Source: Nisaea nitritireducens
GTDB lineage: Bacteria; Pseudomonadota; Alphaproteobacteria; Thalassobaculales; Thalassobaculaceae
DNA length: 64,000 nucleotides
Direction of reading: 5' to 3'
NCBI RefSeq assembly: GCF_014904795.1
Contig: NZ_JACZFS010000009.1
Location: 1-64,000 of the forward strand
Of the stretch, positions 37,268 to 46,123 are shown piece after piece (the first letter of the stretch is position 1; every line of letters begins with the position of its first letter). Under the pieces are notes generated by a model that saw only the letters and a program-made list of their open reading frames with translations, had not been told where the DNA came from and searched no databases. The translations under genes and the position numbers were made by a program.

Positions 37268-38299
37268 ATGACAACACAAATGAACAAGCCCGTCGCCGCG
37301 ACCGATACACCGATCCTCCAGTTGGACGGCATTTCCAAGCGCTTCGTGAAGCATCTCGATCTTGCCGGCAGGATCGGCCAGAAGCTGGGAGCCAATGTGC
37401 GCGACGAAACCGTGCACGCGGTGGACAGTGTATCGCTGTCCATTGCCGACGGTGAGGTGGTCGGTCTGGTCGGCGAGTCCGGCTGTGGCAAGTCCACGCT
37501 CGGTCGCGTCGTCGCGGGAGTACATGAGCCGAGTGAAGGCCACATGTTCTATCGCGGTCAGGACGTGACGGAGCTGAGAGGGGCCGACGCCCGTGAAGTG
37601 CAGCTCAAGATCCAGATGATCTTTCAGGACCCGATGAGTTCACTCAACCCGCGGCTGCGGGTACGCGATATCATTGGCGAGGCGCCGCTTGTGCATGGCA
37701 TCGTCTCGAAAGCAGAGCTTGAGGAGTACGTCGAGAGCGTGATGCTGCGGGTCGGTCTCGACCCGAGCTATATAAAGCGCTATCCGCACCAGTTCTCTGG
37801 CGGCCAGCGGCAGCGCATCGGCATCGCCCGGGCGCTTGCGGTGAAGCCTGATTTCCTGGTCTGCGACGAGTCTGTTGCCGCTCTTGATGTCTCGATCCAG
37901 GCGCAGGTGCTGAACCTGTTCATGGATCTGCGCGAGGACCTCAACCTCACCTATCTCTTCATCAGCCACGATCTGGGCGTGGTGGAGCATCTGAGTGACA
38001 GGGTCGTCATCATGTATCTCGGCCGCGTGGTCGAGAGCGCGCCGACGGACGAGCTGTTCCGTGAGCCGAACCACCCCTACACGAAAGCCCTTCTCAGTGA
38101 AGTGCCTCGGCTGGACACACGGAAGCGCAAGTTCGTTCCGGTCAAGGGCGAGATTCCGTCGCCGATCGATCCGCCGCCGGGATGCCATTTCCACCCGCGT
38201 TGCCCGCATGCGATCGAGCGCTGCCGTGTGGAACAACCGGCCTTGCGGGAAATCGCGCCCGGGCGGATATCCGCCTGTCACCTGAATGATGGCCTCTGA
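37268..38299 (+). CDS. Peptide ABC transporter ATPase (DppF-like)
   Basis: This 343-residue ABC ATPase has Walker A GESGCGKST near residue 70, signature FSGGQRQRIGIA and Walker B FLVCDESVAALD. The C-terminus carries the oligopeptide extension with CHFHPRCPHAIERC, again a possible Fe-S site. The ATG at 37268, 4 bp after the preceding stop, begins MTTQMNKP; a longer open frame starting inside the previous gene is not credible. It is the last intact gene of the transporter operon. Confidence 0.94.
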   Translation: MTTQMNKPVAATDTPILQLDGISKRFVKHLDLAGRIGQKLGANVRDETVHAVDSVSLSIADGEVVGLVGESGCGKSTLGRVVAGVHEPSEGHMFYRGQDVTELRGADAREVQLKIQMIFQDPMSSLNPRLRVRDIIGEAPLVHGIVSKAELEEYVESVMLRVGLDPSYIKRYPHQFSGGQRQRIGIARALAVKPDFLVCDESVAALDVSIQAQVLNLFMDLREDLNLTYLFISHDLGVVEHLSDRVVIMYLGRVVESAPTDELFREPNHPYTKALLSEVPRLDTRKRKFVPVKGEIPSPIDPPPGCHFHPRCPHAIERCRVEQPALREIAPGRISACHLNDGL

Positions 38300-38630
38300 G
38301 ACGCGGAATACGATCCGGGTTCATCGGGCAAGCGCGGCCGGACTTTGTGGTCAGCGCCGTGGCCGATTGGCTCGGGGAAAAGGGCTATGCGGTTTCGGTG
38401 AACGATCCTGACAAAGGCGCCGAAATGATCCGCCGATACGGTGCGGCCTCGGATGACCGTGATTCCATACAGGTTGAGTTCAACAGGCGCCTTTGTCCCG
38501 ATCCGGACCGCATGACGAAGACAGAGTGGGGATGCGTTTGAAAGAAGATCTGGACGCGTTCTCCGCATGGCTCAGCGGGCGCGTACAGGCTGTCCAGGAG
38601 GGTGCGGAAGTGTTTGGGGCAATCCGGTAG
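38300..38630 (+). pseudogene. Decayed N-formylglutamate amidohydrolase (frameshifted, N-terminus missing)
   Basis: Just after the DppF-like stop, one frame reads RPDFVVSAVADWLGEKGYAV, then VNDPDKGAEMIRRYG and SIQVEFNRRL, which follow the C-terminal half of N-formylglutamate amidohydrolases. That frame stops at 38541. A second frame from about 38532 continues the same protein with MRLKEDLDAFSAWLSGRV and ends at 38630. The catalytic N-terminal half is absent. This is best read as a remnant with a deletion and a frameshift. A sequencing error could explain the shift, but not the missing N-terminus. Confidence 0.72.
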
Positions 38631-38813
38631 TTATTTTCCGCCTAGCGCTTTCCGGTGCGCTTCTTCGATCCTCTGAAGATGATCGATGTGCTCATGAGCC
38701 TTTTTCGCGGTCCGCAGATACTGCGCAGCGCGCCTTTTGCGTTCCTTGATATAGGCCTTGAGATCGTCTTCGCTGGTCGGCGTAGTTTCGTAACTATCCC
38801 AATAGTCGGTCAT
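38631..38813 (-). CDS. Small hypothetical protein, 60 residues, charged and helical
   Basis: The 60-residue product begins MTDYWDSYETTPTSEDDL and continues with a strongly charged stretch (KERKRRAAQYLRTAKKAHEHIDHLQRIEE) that would form one long helix, possibly a short coiled coil. A good ribosome site (ggggaag) precedes the ATG. Its stop abuts the end of the decayed amidohydrolase. I do not recognise a family. The promoter region to its right is AT-rich and holds an inverted repeat. Confidence 0.6.
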   Translation of the reverse strand: MTDYWDSYETTPTSEDDLKAYIKERKRRAAQYLRTAKKAHEHIDHLQRIEEAHRKALGGK

Positions 38814-38857
38814 GACTCTTCCCCAAAAGGTTCATGCCACATTATTTTTAAGTCTAG

Positions 38858-38878
38858 TCCGTATATCATTCGGACTTA
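38858..38878. promoter_or_regulatory. Inverted repeat upstream of the small helical protein gene
   Basis: AGTCCG and CGGACT form perfect 6-bp arms around nine bases, 45-65 bp upstream of the leftward start at 38813. The surrounding 38814-39001 is clearly more AT-rich than the genes on both sides and includes two GTTAACAT copies. An operator for the small gene is a reasonable reading; no known regulator motif is matched. Confidence 0.35.
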
Positions 38879-39001
38879 TTGGTAACTAATTCGTTAACAT
38901 ACCTCAGATGAATGCAATTCGACAATGAAAGAAACGTGGGGGTGATCTTTCAACTATCTGAAATATCTGTAAATTTTTACGGTAATTGTCGTTAACATCG
39001 T

Positions 39002-39967
39002 CTAAATGGGCACTCCGGCATCCTGTCGTGCAATGATCCCCATGGCTGCTGAAATCAACCCTGCGGTTGCCAGGCCGCCCAACCCATCGATATCCGCTTC
39101 GGGAACATACTCGACGAAATCCATCGCAGCGATGCGGCCCTTCCTGGCGGCTCCGGTCATCAGATCCAGCACGTGATGATAGGCGAGGCCGCCGGGAGTC
39201 CGTCCTATAACGCCAGGTACGATGGACGGGTCGAGGGCGTCGACATCGATACAGAGGATGATGTTCGCGTCGTCAGGGATGCGTGACAATGCTGGCGCGA
39301 CACCTGATCGGTGAATGTCGTGCGCCGTGAAGAATTCGGCGCCCCAAGCGACGGCATCGGCATGATCGTCGGAATGGGCGGAGCCGATGCCGCGGGCGCC
39401 GACTTGCACGATGCGCTCGATATGGGACATTTCCGAGGCGCGGCGCATCGTCGAAGAGAGGCCGAATTCCTCGTCCATATGGGATTTGCGCCAGTCGATA
39501 TGTGCATCGATCTGCAGCACACTATAGGACTGCCCGGTGGCTGAGAGCGCTTCCAACATGGGGATCGGCACGGAATCGTCGCCGCCAACCAGGATCGGCA
39601 CGGCGCCCATGCCGGCGATTTTTGTGATCGCGTCCTGAATGACTATCCGGTTCCGCGCAAAGTCGCGTTCATCGAATGGCAGATCCCCACAATCGACGGC
39701 CCGGCGGGTGCCTGCCGGAAAGACCGGTCCGCCCAGATCGAAGTTGTGCCGGTCGATATTTGCGGTCAGCGATGACGTGGCTTTCCGCAGCGCGTCTGGC
39801 GCGTTTCGGCAATAGGCACCGACGCTGCCATAGGGCGTAGCACCGGGGGCGCCGATGAAGGCCGAGGATGCGTCAATCCGGTCCAGATCGTCGCATTGCT
39901 CCAGCCCGAGAAAGGTAGAAGCGGGCGTCGCACCGAACAGGGCGCCGAGATCGGGTTTTCCGGTCAT
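39002..39967 (-). CDS. Arginase/agmatinase-family ureohydrolase
   Basis: A 321-residue ureohydrolase-fold protein. The metal motifs are GGDDS (128-132), DAHID (154-158) and DVDALDP (241-247), in the order of the family. The usual first motif is GGDHS, so here an Asp replaces the His that binds one manganese ion. Agmatinase, guanidinobutyrase and related enzymes release urea from guanidino compounds. Its place near amine and peptide genes fits nitrogen supply. The substitution makes the exact metal site and substrate uncertain. Confidence 0.82.
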   Translation of the reverse strand: MTGKPDLGALFGATPASTFLGLEQCDDLDRIDASSAFIGAPGATPYGSVGAYCRNAPDALRKATSSLTANIDRHNFDLGGPVFPAGTRRAVDCGDLPFDERDFARNRIVIQDAITKIAGMGAVPILVGGDDSVPIPMLEALSATGQSYSVLQIDAHIDWRKSHMDEEFGLSSTMRRASEMSHIERIVQVGARGIGSAHSDDHADAVAWGAEFFTAHDIHRSGVAPALSRIPDDANIILCIDVDALDPSIVPGVIGRTPGGLAYHHVLDLMTGAARKGRIAAMDFVEYVPEADIDGLGGLATAGLISAAMGIIARQDAGVPI

Positions 39968-40008
39968 GTCATTGTTCCGTCAGGCAGGAGGCAGTGGGTG
40001 GCCGAGCT

Positions 40009-40776
40009 TCAGGGAGCGAACTGCTCCTTCAGAACCCGTTCTTCCAGATTGTGCTGGGGATCGTAGAGCAAGGTCAAGGCAACGGTCCGATCCTCCCGGA
40101 CGCGCACCCGGACGATATCCCGAACCTCGGTCGAGTCCGCTGTCGCGCTGGTCGGACGTTTATCGGGGTCGAGGACCTCGAACTCGATTTTCGCCTCATG
40201 TGGCAACAGCGCGCCGCGCCAGCGCCGGGGGCGAAAGGCGCTGATGGGGGTGAGGGCAAGGACACCGGCGCCGAGCGGCACGATCGGGCCGTGGGCGGAG
40301 AGATTATAGGCTGTGCTGCCGGCGGGTGTTGCTATGAGCACGCCGTCACAGACCAGCTCTTCCAGCCGAACGATCCCGTCGATAGTGATCCTTATCTTCG
40401 CGGCCTGGGCTTTCTGTCTGAGCAGCGATACTTCGTTGATCGCCAGGGCCCGGGTCACGGTTCCGTCCAAGGCTTCGGCATCCATGCGGAGAGGATGCAG
40501 CGTGACCTGCTGTGCCGCTGCGATGCGCTGCTCCAGATCCTCTTCCAGATACTCGTTCATCAGGAAGCCGACCGTGCCGCGGTTCATACCGAAGACTTTC
40601 AGCGGTCTCTCGAAATTATCCCGCAAGGTTTCCAGCATGAGGCCGTCGCCACCAAGAGCGACAATGACATCGGCATCTCCGGCGGGATGGTTACCGTAAC
40701 GCTTGGTCAGCGTGGCGAACGCGTCCTGTGCATCTGGTGCTTTAGAGGCGGTGAAGCAGATTTTCATCCGGGCCAA
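40009..40776 (-). CDS. nadK: NAD kinase
   Basis: This 255-residue cytosolic enzyme phosphorylates NAD to NADP. The diacylglycerol-kinase-like GGDG motif is at 42-45, [11 protein letters not shown] follows near residue 65, and the conserved AINEV and [14 protein letters not shown] segments lie further on. Length and order match alphaproteobacterial NAD kinases. The ATG at 40776 or the one three codons later (MKICFTASK) may be used. It lies 41 bp upstream of the arginase-family gene's end, on the same strand. Confidence 0.93.
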   Translation of the reverse strand: MARMKICFTASKAPDAQDAFATLTKRYGNHPAGDADVIVALGGDGLMLETLRDNFERPLKVFGMNRGTVGFLMNEYLEEDLEQRIAAAQQVTLHPLRMDAEALDGTVTRALAINEVSLLRQKAQAAKIRITIDGIVRLEELVCDGVLIATPAGSTAYNLSAHGPIVPLGAGVLALTPISAFRPRRWRGALLPHEAKIEFEVLDPDKRPTSATADSTEVRDIVRVRVREDRTVALTLLYDPQHNLEERVLKEQFAP

Positions 40777-40922
40777 TCCGATTGAAAGCCGGTCAAAGCG
40801 GCGATAAGCGAGAGGAAAACTCGCTTCGAGCTTTATTCATCCGGCCGGACTATGCATGATCCGACCATGCGCGGCCATGGAAAGATGGGGCGCCGCAAGA
40901 AAGAATAATAAGGAAAAATGGC

Positions 40923-41426
40923 ATGAAACGCCGCCGACAAATCCGCCTTATCGCTGCTCTCTGGATCGTCGCGGCGCTGCCTTTTGCAACTCTGCCCGGG
41001 CACGGTGCAGGTGCCTCGGAGAGGCACGCTGGATACTATTATCCGGAAAGCGTGACTGAAGAGCATTACATCTCGCACGCACAGAAGATTCCCGCTGCCA
41101 CGAGGGAAAGCCGTCTGGCCTTTGTCTCGGGCGTGGCCAAGAGCGCCAGCGAGCGTCCTTATCCGCCGCAACGGGCAATGTTTGCCAAGGGGGATGACGC
41201 CAACAAGCTCATCATTGTCAGTCTTTACGATGACCACATGACCACGCTCGCGCAGGCGCGGGCCATTCTGGCCATGATGACCGGGGTGGCGCGGACCACC
41301 AAGATCCTGCGTGACTTGCAGGTCGAGTCGATCTTTAACTTCCTCGATTTCTGCAAGATGCTCGGATTCACTGAACTGACGATCAGTGACGGACGCACAT
41401 ACGCGCACCGTTTTGTTCTGGAGTGA
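40923..41426 (+). CDS. Secreted hypothetical protein, 167 residues
   Basis: I do not recognise the family. Basic residues KRRRQ followed by a hydrophobic run to about residue 24, and a small-residue stretch GAGASE, indicate a signal peptide cut near residue 31. The mature part has YPESVTEEHYISHAQ near its start and ends TISDGRTYAHRFVLE. It is divergent from nadK and convergent with moaA. Codon use is like that of its neighbours, and the gene is preceded by aaggaaaa, so it is probably real. Confidence 0.72.
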   Translation: MKRRRQIRLIAALWIVAALPFATLPGHGAGASERHAGYYYPESVTEEHYISHAQKIPAATRESRLAFVSGVAKSASERPYPPQRAMFAKGDDANKLIIVSLYDDHMTTLAQARAILAMMTGVARTTKILRDLQVESIFNFLDFCKMLGFTELTISDGRTYAHRFVLE

Positions 41427-41435
41427 ACAGCTGCA

Positions 41436-41451
41436 GTGACGGCTTCGTCAC
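41436..41451. terminator. Weak hairpin between convergent genes
   Basis: GTGACG and CGTCAC pair over 6 bp around gctt, in the 38-bp spacer between the secreted protein and moaA stop codons. No T-run follows. It may act as a modest bidirectional terminator. Confidence 0.3.
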
Positions 41452-41464
41452 GTATTGAGTCAGT

Positions 41465-42457
41465 TTATCCGCCGGTCACGCTCATATGGCGGCTGACGGC
41501 CGGGCCATTGTGCCGCCGGTCGATGATGAAATCGTGGCCCTTCGGCTTGCGGCCGATGGCTTCCTCGATCGCGGCGACCAGGGGCTCGTCACTTTCGCTC
41601 GCACGTAGAGGTGCGCGCAGGTCGGCGGCGTCGTCCTGGCCGAGACACATATAGAGCGTGCCGGTGCAGGTCAGGCGGACCCGGTTGCAGCTTTCGCAGA
41701 AATTATGGGTCAGCGGGGTGATGAAGCCGAGCCGTCCGCCGGTTTCGCCGACGGTGACATAGCGGGCAGGACCGCCGGTCTTGTAGTCGATATCCGTCAG
41801 CGTGAAGCGTTCTGCCAGCTTGGCCCGAACCATGGAGAGCGGGAGGTATTGGTCGACCCGGTCTTCGCCGCCGATATCGCCCATAGGCATGACCTCGATT
41901 ACCGTCATGTCATAGCCGTTATCGCCGCACCATTGCAGCATGTCGGCAAGCTCGACATCGTTCACGCCCTTTAGAGCGACCGCGTTGATCTTGACCTTCA
42001 GGCCGGCGCGCTTTGCTGTCTCGATACCTTCAAGTACCTGATCCAGTCTGCCCCAGCGGGTGATGGCCTTGAATTTATCCGGATCGAGGGTGTCGATTGA
42101 CACATTCACCCGGCGCACGCCGCAATCGTAAAGCTCATGCGCGAAGCGACCAAGCTGGCTGCCATTCGTGGTGACGGTGACCTCTTCCAGCGCGCCGCTT
42201 TCAAGGTGACGCTGCATGTTCCGGAACAGGCTCATGATGTTCCGGCGGACCAGCGGCTCGCCGCCGGTGAAACGCAGCTTGCGCACTCCAAGCCCGACAA
42301 ATGCCGAGCACATCCGGTCCAGCTCTTCCAGACTGAGAATGTCCGATTTGGGAAGGAAGGTCATGTTTTCGGACATGCAATAGACGCAGCGAAAGTCGCA
42401 GCGGTCCGTCACCGAAACCCGAAGATAGCTAATGTCACGCCCAAACGGATCGAGCAT
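41465..42457 (-). CDS. moaA: MoaA, GTP 3',8-cyclase
   Basis: A 330-residue radical-SAM enzyme that starts molybdenum-cofactor synthesis by rearranging GTP. The N-terminal cluster ligands are C20, C24 and C27 in RCDFRCVYC, and the C-terminal cluster ligands lie in [26 protein letters not shown] near residue 64 is the SAM-contact motif. It ends GG, although the usual GG-motif has its own context here (VTGG). It is divergent from fdhD, so Mo-cofactor genes flank a shared 170-bp control region. Confidence 0.95.
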   Translation of the reverse strand: MLDPFGRDISYLRVSVTDRCDFRCVYCMSENMTFLPKSDILSLEELDRMCSAFVGLGVRKLRFTGGEPLVRRNIMSLFRNMQRHLESGALEEVTVTTNGSQLGRFAHELYDCGVRRVNVSIDTLDPDKFKAITRWGRLDQVLEGIETAKRAGLKVKINAVALKGVNDVELADMLQWCGDNGYDMTVIEVMPMGDIGGEDRVDQYLPLSMVRAKLAERFTLTDIDYKTGGPARYVTVGETGGRLGFITPLTHNFCESCNRVRLTCTGTLYMCLGQDDAADLRAPLRASESDEPLVAAIEEAIGRKPKGHDFIIDRRHNGPAVSRHMSVTGG

Positions 42458-42626
42458 TGATCCTCCCCTGAGGTCGCCTGAGTCGTTTCCAGAGACCGAT
42501 ATGTCTCATCAGATATAGCGCTCGGCGTTCCAAGCTTCAATATTGCGCTGAAAATCTCTGGCGTCGACTGCCTGATTTACCGCGATGCGGATTGCTTGAA
42601 CGCGAGTGTCTGCCCATAGTTAGCTT

Positions 42627-43520
42627 ATGAAAGATGATCTTCCAGAATATCTTGTCGGGCCGCACCCGGATGACCCCCGCCTGACGCGACGTCTCTCCGG
42701 CCTTGATCACGAAGGCAAGGAGCAGGAAATCTCCGTCATCATGGAGCGGCCGCTGACGATTTTCCTGAACGGCCAGGAAATCGTGACGGCCATGACCATC
42801 GGCGATTTTCCCGATTACCTCGCGGTCGGTTACCTGTTGAACCAGAACATGCTGCGCCAGGACGACCGTATCACCGGGATCGATTACGATGACGATCTGG
42901 AGATCGTGGTCGTTCGTACCGAACGCGAAACGAATTACGAAGAGAAACTGCAAAAAAAGATTCGCACGTCAGGCTGTGCCCAAGGCACCGTCTTCGGCGA
43001 TCTGATGGAAAAGTTCGAGGATATCGCGCTGCCGCGGGATGCCGTGCTCCGCACCTCCTGGATTTATACGCTCTCCAAGCTCATCAACAACACGCCGAGC
43101 CTTTATCTCGAGGCCGGGGCGATTCATGGCTGTGTTCTCTGCAAGGAAGACAAGCCGCTGATCTATATGGAGGATGTCGGCCGGCATAATGCCATCGACA
43201 AGATTGCAGGCTATATGTTCCTGAACAATATCGAGGCGGGCGACAAGATCTTCTACACGACCGGCCGCCTGACCAGCGAGATGGTGATCAAGACCGTGCA
43301 AATGGGAATACCGATCCTGATTTCCCGCTCCGGCTTTACCGCCTGGGGCGTGGACCTGGCCCGTGAAGCGGGCTTGACCCTGATCGGGCGGGCCAAAGGC
43401 AAGCGGTTCATTGCGCTCTCCGGAGGCGAACGGCTGATCTACGATGCCGACGTGTCGGCGGTTGCGGAAGAGCCGCGCAGGAGTGGCCGCAAGGCGAGCA
43501 TGGCGTCCGATGGGAATTGA
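42627..43520 (+). CDS. fdhD: FdhD, formate dehydrogenase accessory sulfurtransferase
   Basis: This 297-residue protein matches FdhD, which delivers sulfur from a cysteine desulfurase to the molybdenum cofactor of formate dehydrogenase. Typical segments are MTIGDFPDYLAVGYLL, HGCVLCKED near residue 170, VGRHNAIDKIAG and GRLTSEMVIK. The sulfur-carrying cysteine is C117 in SGCAQGT; the CxxC pair of the E. coli protein is reduced to one Cys at this site, as some family members show. It overlaps mobA by 11 bp, so both are translated together. Confidence 0.93.
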   Translation: MKDDLPEYLVGPHPDDPRLTRRLSGLDHEGKEQEISVIMERPLTIFLNGQEIVTAMTIGDFPDYLAVGYLLNQNMLRQDDRITGIDYDDDLEIVVVRTERETNYEEKLQKKIRTSGCAQGTVFGDLMEKFEDIALPRDAVLRTSWIYTLSKLINNTPSLYLEAGAIHGCVLCKEDKPLIYMEDVGRHNAIDKIAGYMFLNNIEAGDKIFYTTGRLTSEMVIKTVQMGIPILISRSGFTAWGVDLAREAGLTLIGRAKGKRFIALSGGERLIYDADVSAVAEEPRRSGRKASMASDGN

Positions 43521-44139
43521 AACAGAAGAGGTGGTTGGAGTGCTGCTTGCCGGCGGCCAGTCCCGACGCATGGGCGGAGGGGACAAGTCGCTGAGATGTC
43601 TCGCGGGGCGCCCGATCCTGGAGCATGTCCTGGAGCGGGTCAGGGGGCAGGTCGGTCGTCTGGTGCTGAATGCAAACGGCGACCCGGAGCGCTTTGCGGC
43701 CTATGGTCTGCCGGTTGCTGAGGATATTGTCGAAGGGCAGCCCGGACCGCTTGCCGGCGTTTTGACCGGAATGTCCTGGGCCCAGGAGAATGCTCCTGAT
43801 GCCCGATGGATACTGACGGTCGCGACGGACGCACCCTTTGTGCCGACGGACTTGGTCGTGCGTCTCCGCGAGGTTATCGAGCGGGACAATGCGGATCTCG
43901 GGTGCGCGTCATCCGGGGGGCGTCACCATCCGGTGATCGGTCTTTGGCCGGTTGCCCTTGCCGGAGCGCTGAAGGCCGCGATTGAAACAGACGGTATTCG
44001 GAAGGTGGACCGGTGGACGGCCGGATACCGTCTCGCTCTCGTTGATTATCCCGACCGGCCGGTCGATCCGTTTTTCAATGTGAACAGGCCAGAAGATATA
44101 AAAGAGGCTGAAATATTATATAAAAAATATTTTACATAA
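43510..44139 (+). CDS. mobA: MobA, molybdenum cofactor guanylyltransferase
   Basis: A 209-residue nucleotidyltransferase that adds GMP to molybdopterin, giving the guanine-dinucleotide cofactor used by formate dehydrogenase and related enzymes. The N-terminus LLAGGQSRRMGGGDKSL is the family signature, and ATDAPFVPTDLV holds the metal-binding Asp. I chose ATG 43510, which overlaps fdhD by 11 bp and begins just before the conserved strand. With moaA and fdhD nearby it forms a compact cofactor group. Confidence 0.93.
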   Translation: MGIETEEVVGVLLAGGQSRRMGGGDKSLRCLAGRPILEHVLERVRGQVGRLVLNANGDPERFAAYGLPVAEDIVEGQPGPLAGVLTGMSWAQENAPDARWILTVATDAPFVPTDLVVRLREVIERDNADLGCASSGGRHHPVIGLWPVALAGALKAAIETDGIRKVDRWTAGYRLALVDYPDRPVDPFFNVNRPEDIKEAEILYKKYFT

Positions 44140-44242
44140 TTTGCATGTTTTCGGAATTTAGTAGAACGGCTTCTCTTATTGAGTGCTTCGGCGTAAGGTC
44201 CGCTCAATTGAACCATCTTTCACCATGGCGAGCGGTACTGAA

Positions 44243-44581
44243 GTGACGCGCTTAAATTTAACTGTGTTAACCATAGCTTTGCTTGTGGGGCTGTCCGGCT
44301 GTTTCGGTGAAGAAGAAAAGCCGGGTCCGAAGATGGACTTCATCAATATCAGAAACGACTCCTCGACAGAGGTTAGCGTCCGGATCAAGCTTTGGACCAA
44401 GGAAGCTCTCGCGGTGCAAGCGGGCGATTCCGACCGTATCGAATTCAAGGCCGGATCGCGGACGGTTCAGGTCGACGCGCGCAGCCGAAAACAGTGGGAT
44501 GACTGCTGGGTCACCATGCAGGTCGGAGAGACACTTGTAGTCTTCGACGCGACCGAACGGATCGGCTGCAAGGTAGAATAA
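44243..44581 (+). CDS. Putative lipoprotein
   Basis: From a GTG at 44243 the protein begins MTRLNLTVLTIALLVGLSGC, a short basic head, a hydrophobic core and a lipobox LSGC, so it should be a membrane-anchored lipoprotein of 112 residues. An upstream ATG at 44225 would add six residues. The mature part has NDSSTEVSVRIKLW and may form a small beta domain. No family is recognised. It is convergent with the DUF364 gene, 34 bp away. Confidence 0.65.
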   Translation: MTRLNLTVLTIALLVGLSGCFGEEEKPGPKMDFINIRNDSSTEVSVRIKLWTKEALAVQAGDSDRIEFKAGSRTVQVDARSRKQWDDCWVTMQVGETLVVFDATERIGCKVE

Positions 44582-44615
44582 CCGGAACCGGGTGGGATGC
44601 ATCCGTGCTGCAGAG

Positions 44616-45677
44616 CTAATCGGCGGACAGCAAAATCTGATCACCAAATTCCTTGAATGCTTTCACACCGCCGCCGCTTGCGATGGCCGACCTGACTGCG
44701 TCACGGTCGCCAACTCTGAAGCCGGCCAGTTTTCTGACGCCGTAGGCATGCAGCGCCGGAGTGAGCGGGGTGCCGGGCCCAATCAGTGTCACCGGGACAT
44801 TTCGTGCAAGCCGTAACAGGCCGGACAGGGTTCCGTTGCACCAGGCCGAAGCGGTAATCAAAAGTTCCCTGGCGCCGGGGATGACATGGGGCGCGGCGTC
44901 GGCGGGCAGATCTTCCGGCCCCGGCGACATTTCCAGCACGATAGCGTCTGGCCTCTTGGTTTGCAGCGCGGGGAAGCGTCCAACAATCACTGTCCTCTGG
45001 CCCGGGCGGAGATCATCTGAAAGCAGTCCGTCACCAGGAGCGGCATCCGGTGGCGGAACGATGCCCGCATTCACAGCGGCGCAGGCAATTGTTCTTCGAA
45101 TTCCGGCCGGCTCCCGGAGCCCCTCGGCAACTTCGTTGAGTGGCATTCCGATCATGCTCTGTGGGGTGACGGCCTCTGTTTGATGCGAGGCGTCGCTCAA
45201 GGGATGCGCCATTGCGGCAAGTCCCATGGACTCGCTGGTTTCGACAATCGCCCAGAGGCGGCCAAGTGTGACCGACGTCACCGGAAGCGGCGGTGTGGTG
45301 CGGATGAGTTCTTCATCCATCCGTTCCGGTCCCCACCAATGCGGCAGGTCTGCCGGGGCCAGGAGCATTGGTCTCAAGCGGAGCCGGTTGCTCACCCTGG
45401 TGATGAGGTCCGCTGGCCCATGAAACAGGATGGGGACGGAATGCTTGAGGGCGTTTCCGACAATTTCTTCAAGAGTGGCGGGGACGTTGGATTTTGTCAG
45501 GTCGATAAACAGAAGATCGCAGGTGCAAGCGAGATCCTTTGGTGGACAGGGAAAGCGCAGCACGCTCCAGCGACGGTCGGACAGGCGTGCGAGGAAAGCA
45601 TTGAGCGATGCGCCCCCGAAATCATCTGTTTCCGATACAAGCCAGCCAGGCTGGAGGCAAGGGAGCGGTAAAATCAT
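44616..45677 (-). CDS. DUF364 domain protein
   Basis: This 353-residue protein has a C-terminal half typical of DUF364 (a Rossmann-like putative heavy-metal-chelation domain). Segments are IACAAVNAGI near residue 193, GQRTVIVGRFPAL near residue 228, ELLITASAWCNGTLSGLL and TLIGPGTPLTPALHAYGV. The N-terminal 150 residues are less clear and may be a second, diverged alpha/beta domain. Metal or cofactor handling near the Mo-cofactor genes is an attractive but unproven idea. Confidence 0.7.
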   Translation of the reverse strand: MILPLPCLQPGWLVSETDDFGGASLNAFLARLSDRRWSVLRFPCPPKDLACTCDLLFIDLTKSNVPATLEEIVGNALKHSVPILFHGPADLITRVSNRLRLRPMLLAPADLPHWWGPERMDEELIRTTPPLPVTSVTLGRLWAIVETSESMGLAAMAHPLSDASHQTEAVTPQSMIGMPLNEVAEGLREPAGIRRTIACAAVNAGIVPPPDAAPGDGLLSDDLRPGQRTVIVGRFPALQTKRPDAIVLEMSPGPEDLPADAAPHVIPGARELLITASAWCNGTLSGLLRLARNVPVTLIGPGTPLTPALHAYGVRKLAGFRVGDRDAVRSAIASGGGVKAFKEFGDQILLSAD

Positions 45678-45727
45678 CGACCGGCGGTCATCATTTCGAT
45701 TTGAAGACCCTGAGAGCGTGTCTGGGG

Positions 45728-45931
45728 TCAGCCCATGCGTGCGGCGCGACGCTCTTCGACAATGTCATCGGCGGCGATGAGATCGACTTTGGCGCTGTTG
45801 ATCAGCTGCTTGCCGCGATGTTCGAAATTCACCGTTATTCGGTCTCCGACCACAGATTGTATTTGCCCAATTCCCCAATCGGGCTCATCGGCCAGCAGCA
45901 CGAAACTTCCAGGTAGCAGAAAATGGGGCAT
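45728..45931 (-). CDS. DUF3553 small protein
   Basis: A 67-residue protein of the DUF3553 type, a small beta-barrel also seen at the end of some UvrD/PcrA helicases. The diagnostic pattern is DWGIGQIQS followed by RITVNFEHRGK and INSAKVDL. It may bind nucleic acid or protein partners; function is not established. It sits 50 bp before the DUF364 gene and may share its transcript. Confidence 0.82.
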   Translation of the reverse strand: MPHFLLPGSFVLLADEPDWGIGQIQSVVGDRITVNFEHRGKQLINSAKVDLIAADDIVEERRAARMG

Positions 45932-46123
45932 CGCATCCTCGGTCGTGGTTGCGTTTCAGTGCCATCAAGCCGGTTAAAATCGCTCGATTAATGAATTGTG
46001 AAGGAAAGCGGAATCAAACTTCAACAGATTTTCATGCGGGGCTTTTCAAAAGCTGAGAAAAAATCAGTGATCTGTCTTACGCTAGGTTGATGAACCGCTA
46101 TTCGGATCCGGGATTGATTGTGA

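Noticed and set aside
38567-38885. Two short plus-strand ORFs after the amidohydrolase remnant
   Set aside because: They cross the remnant and run opposite a better-supported 60-residue gene with a good ribosome site.
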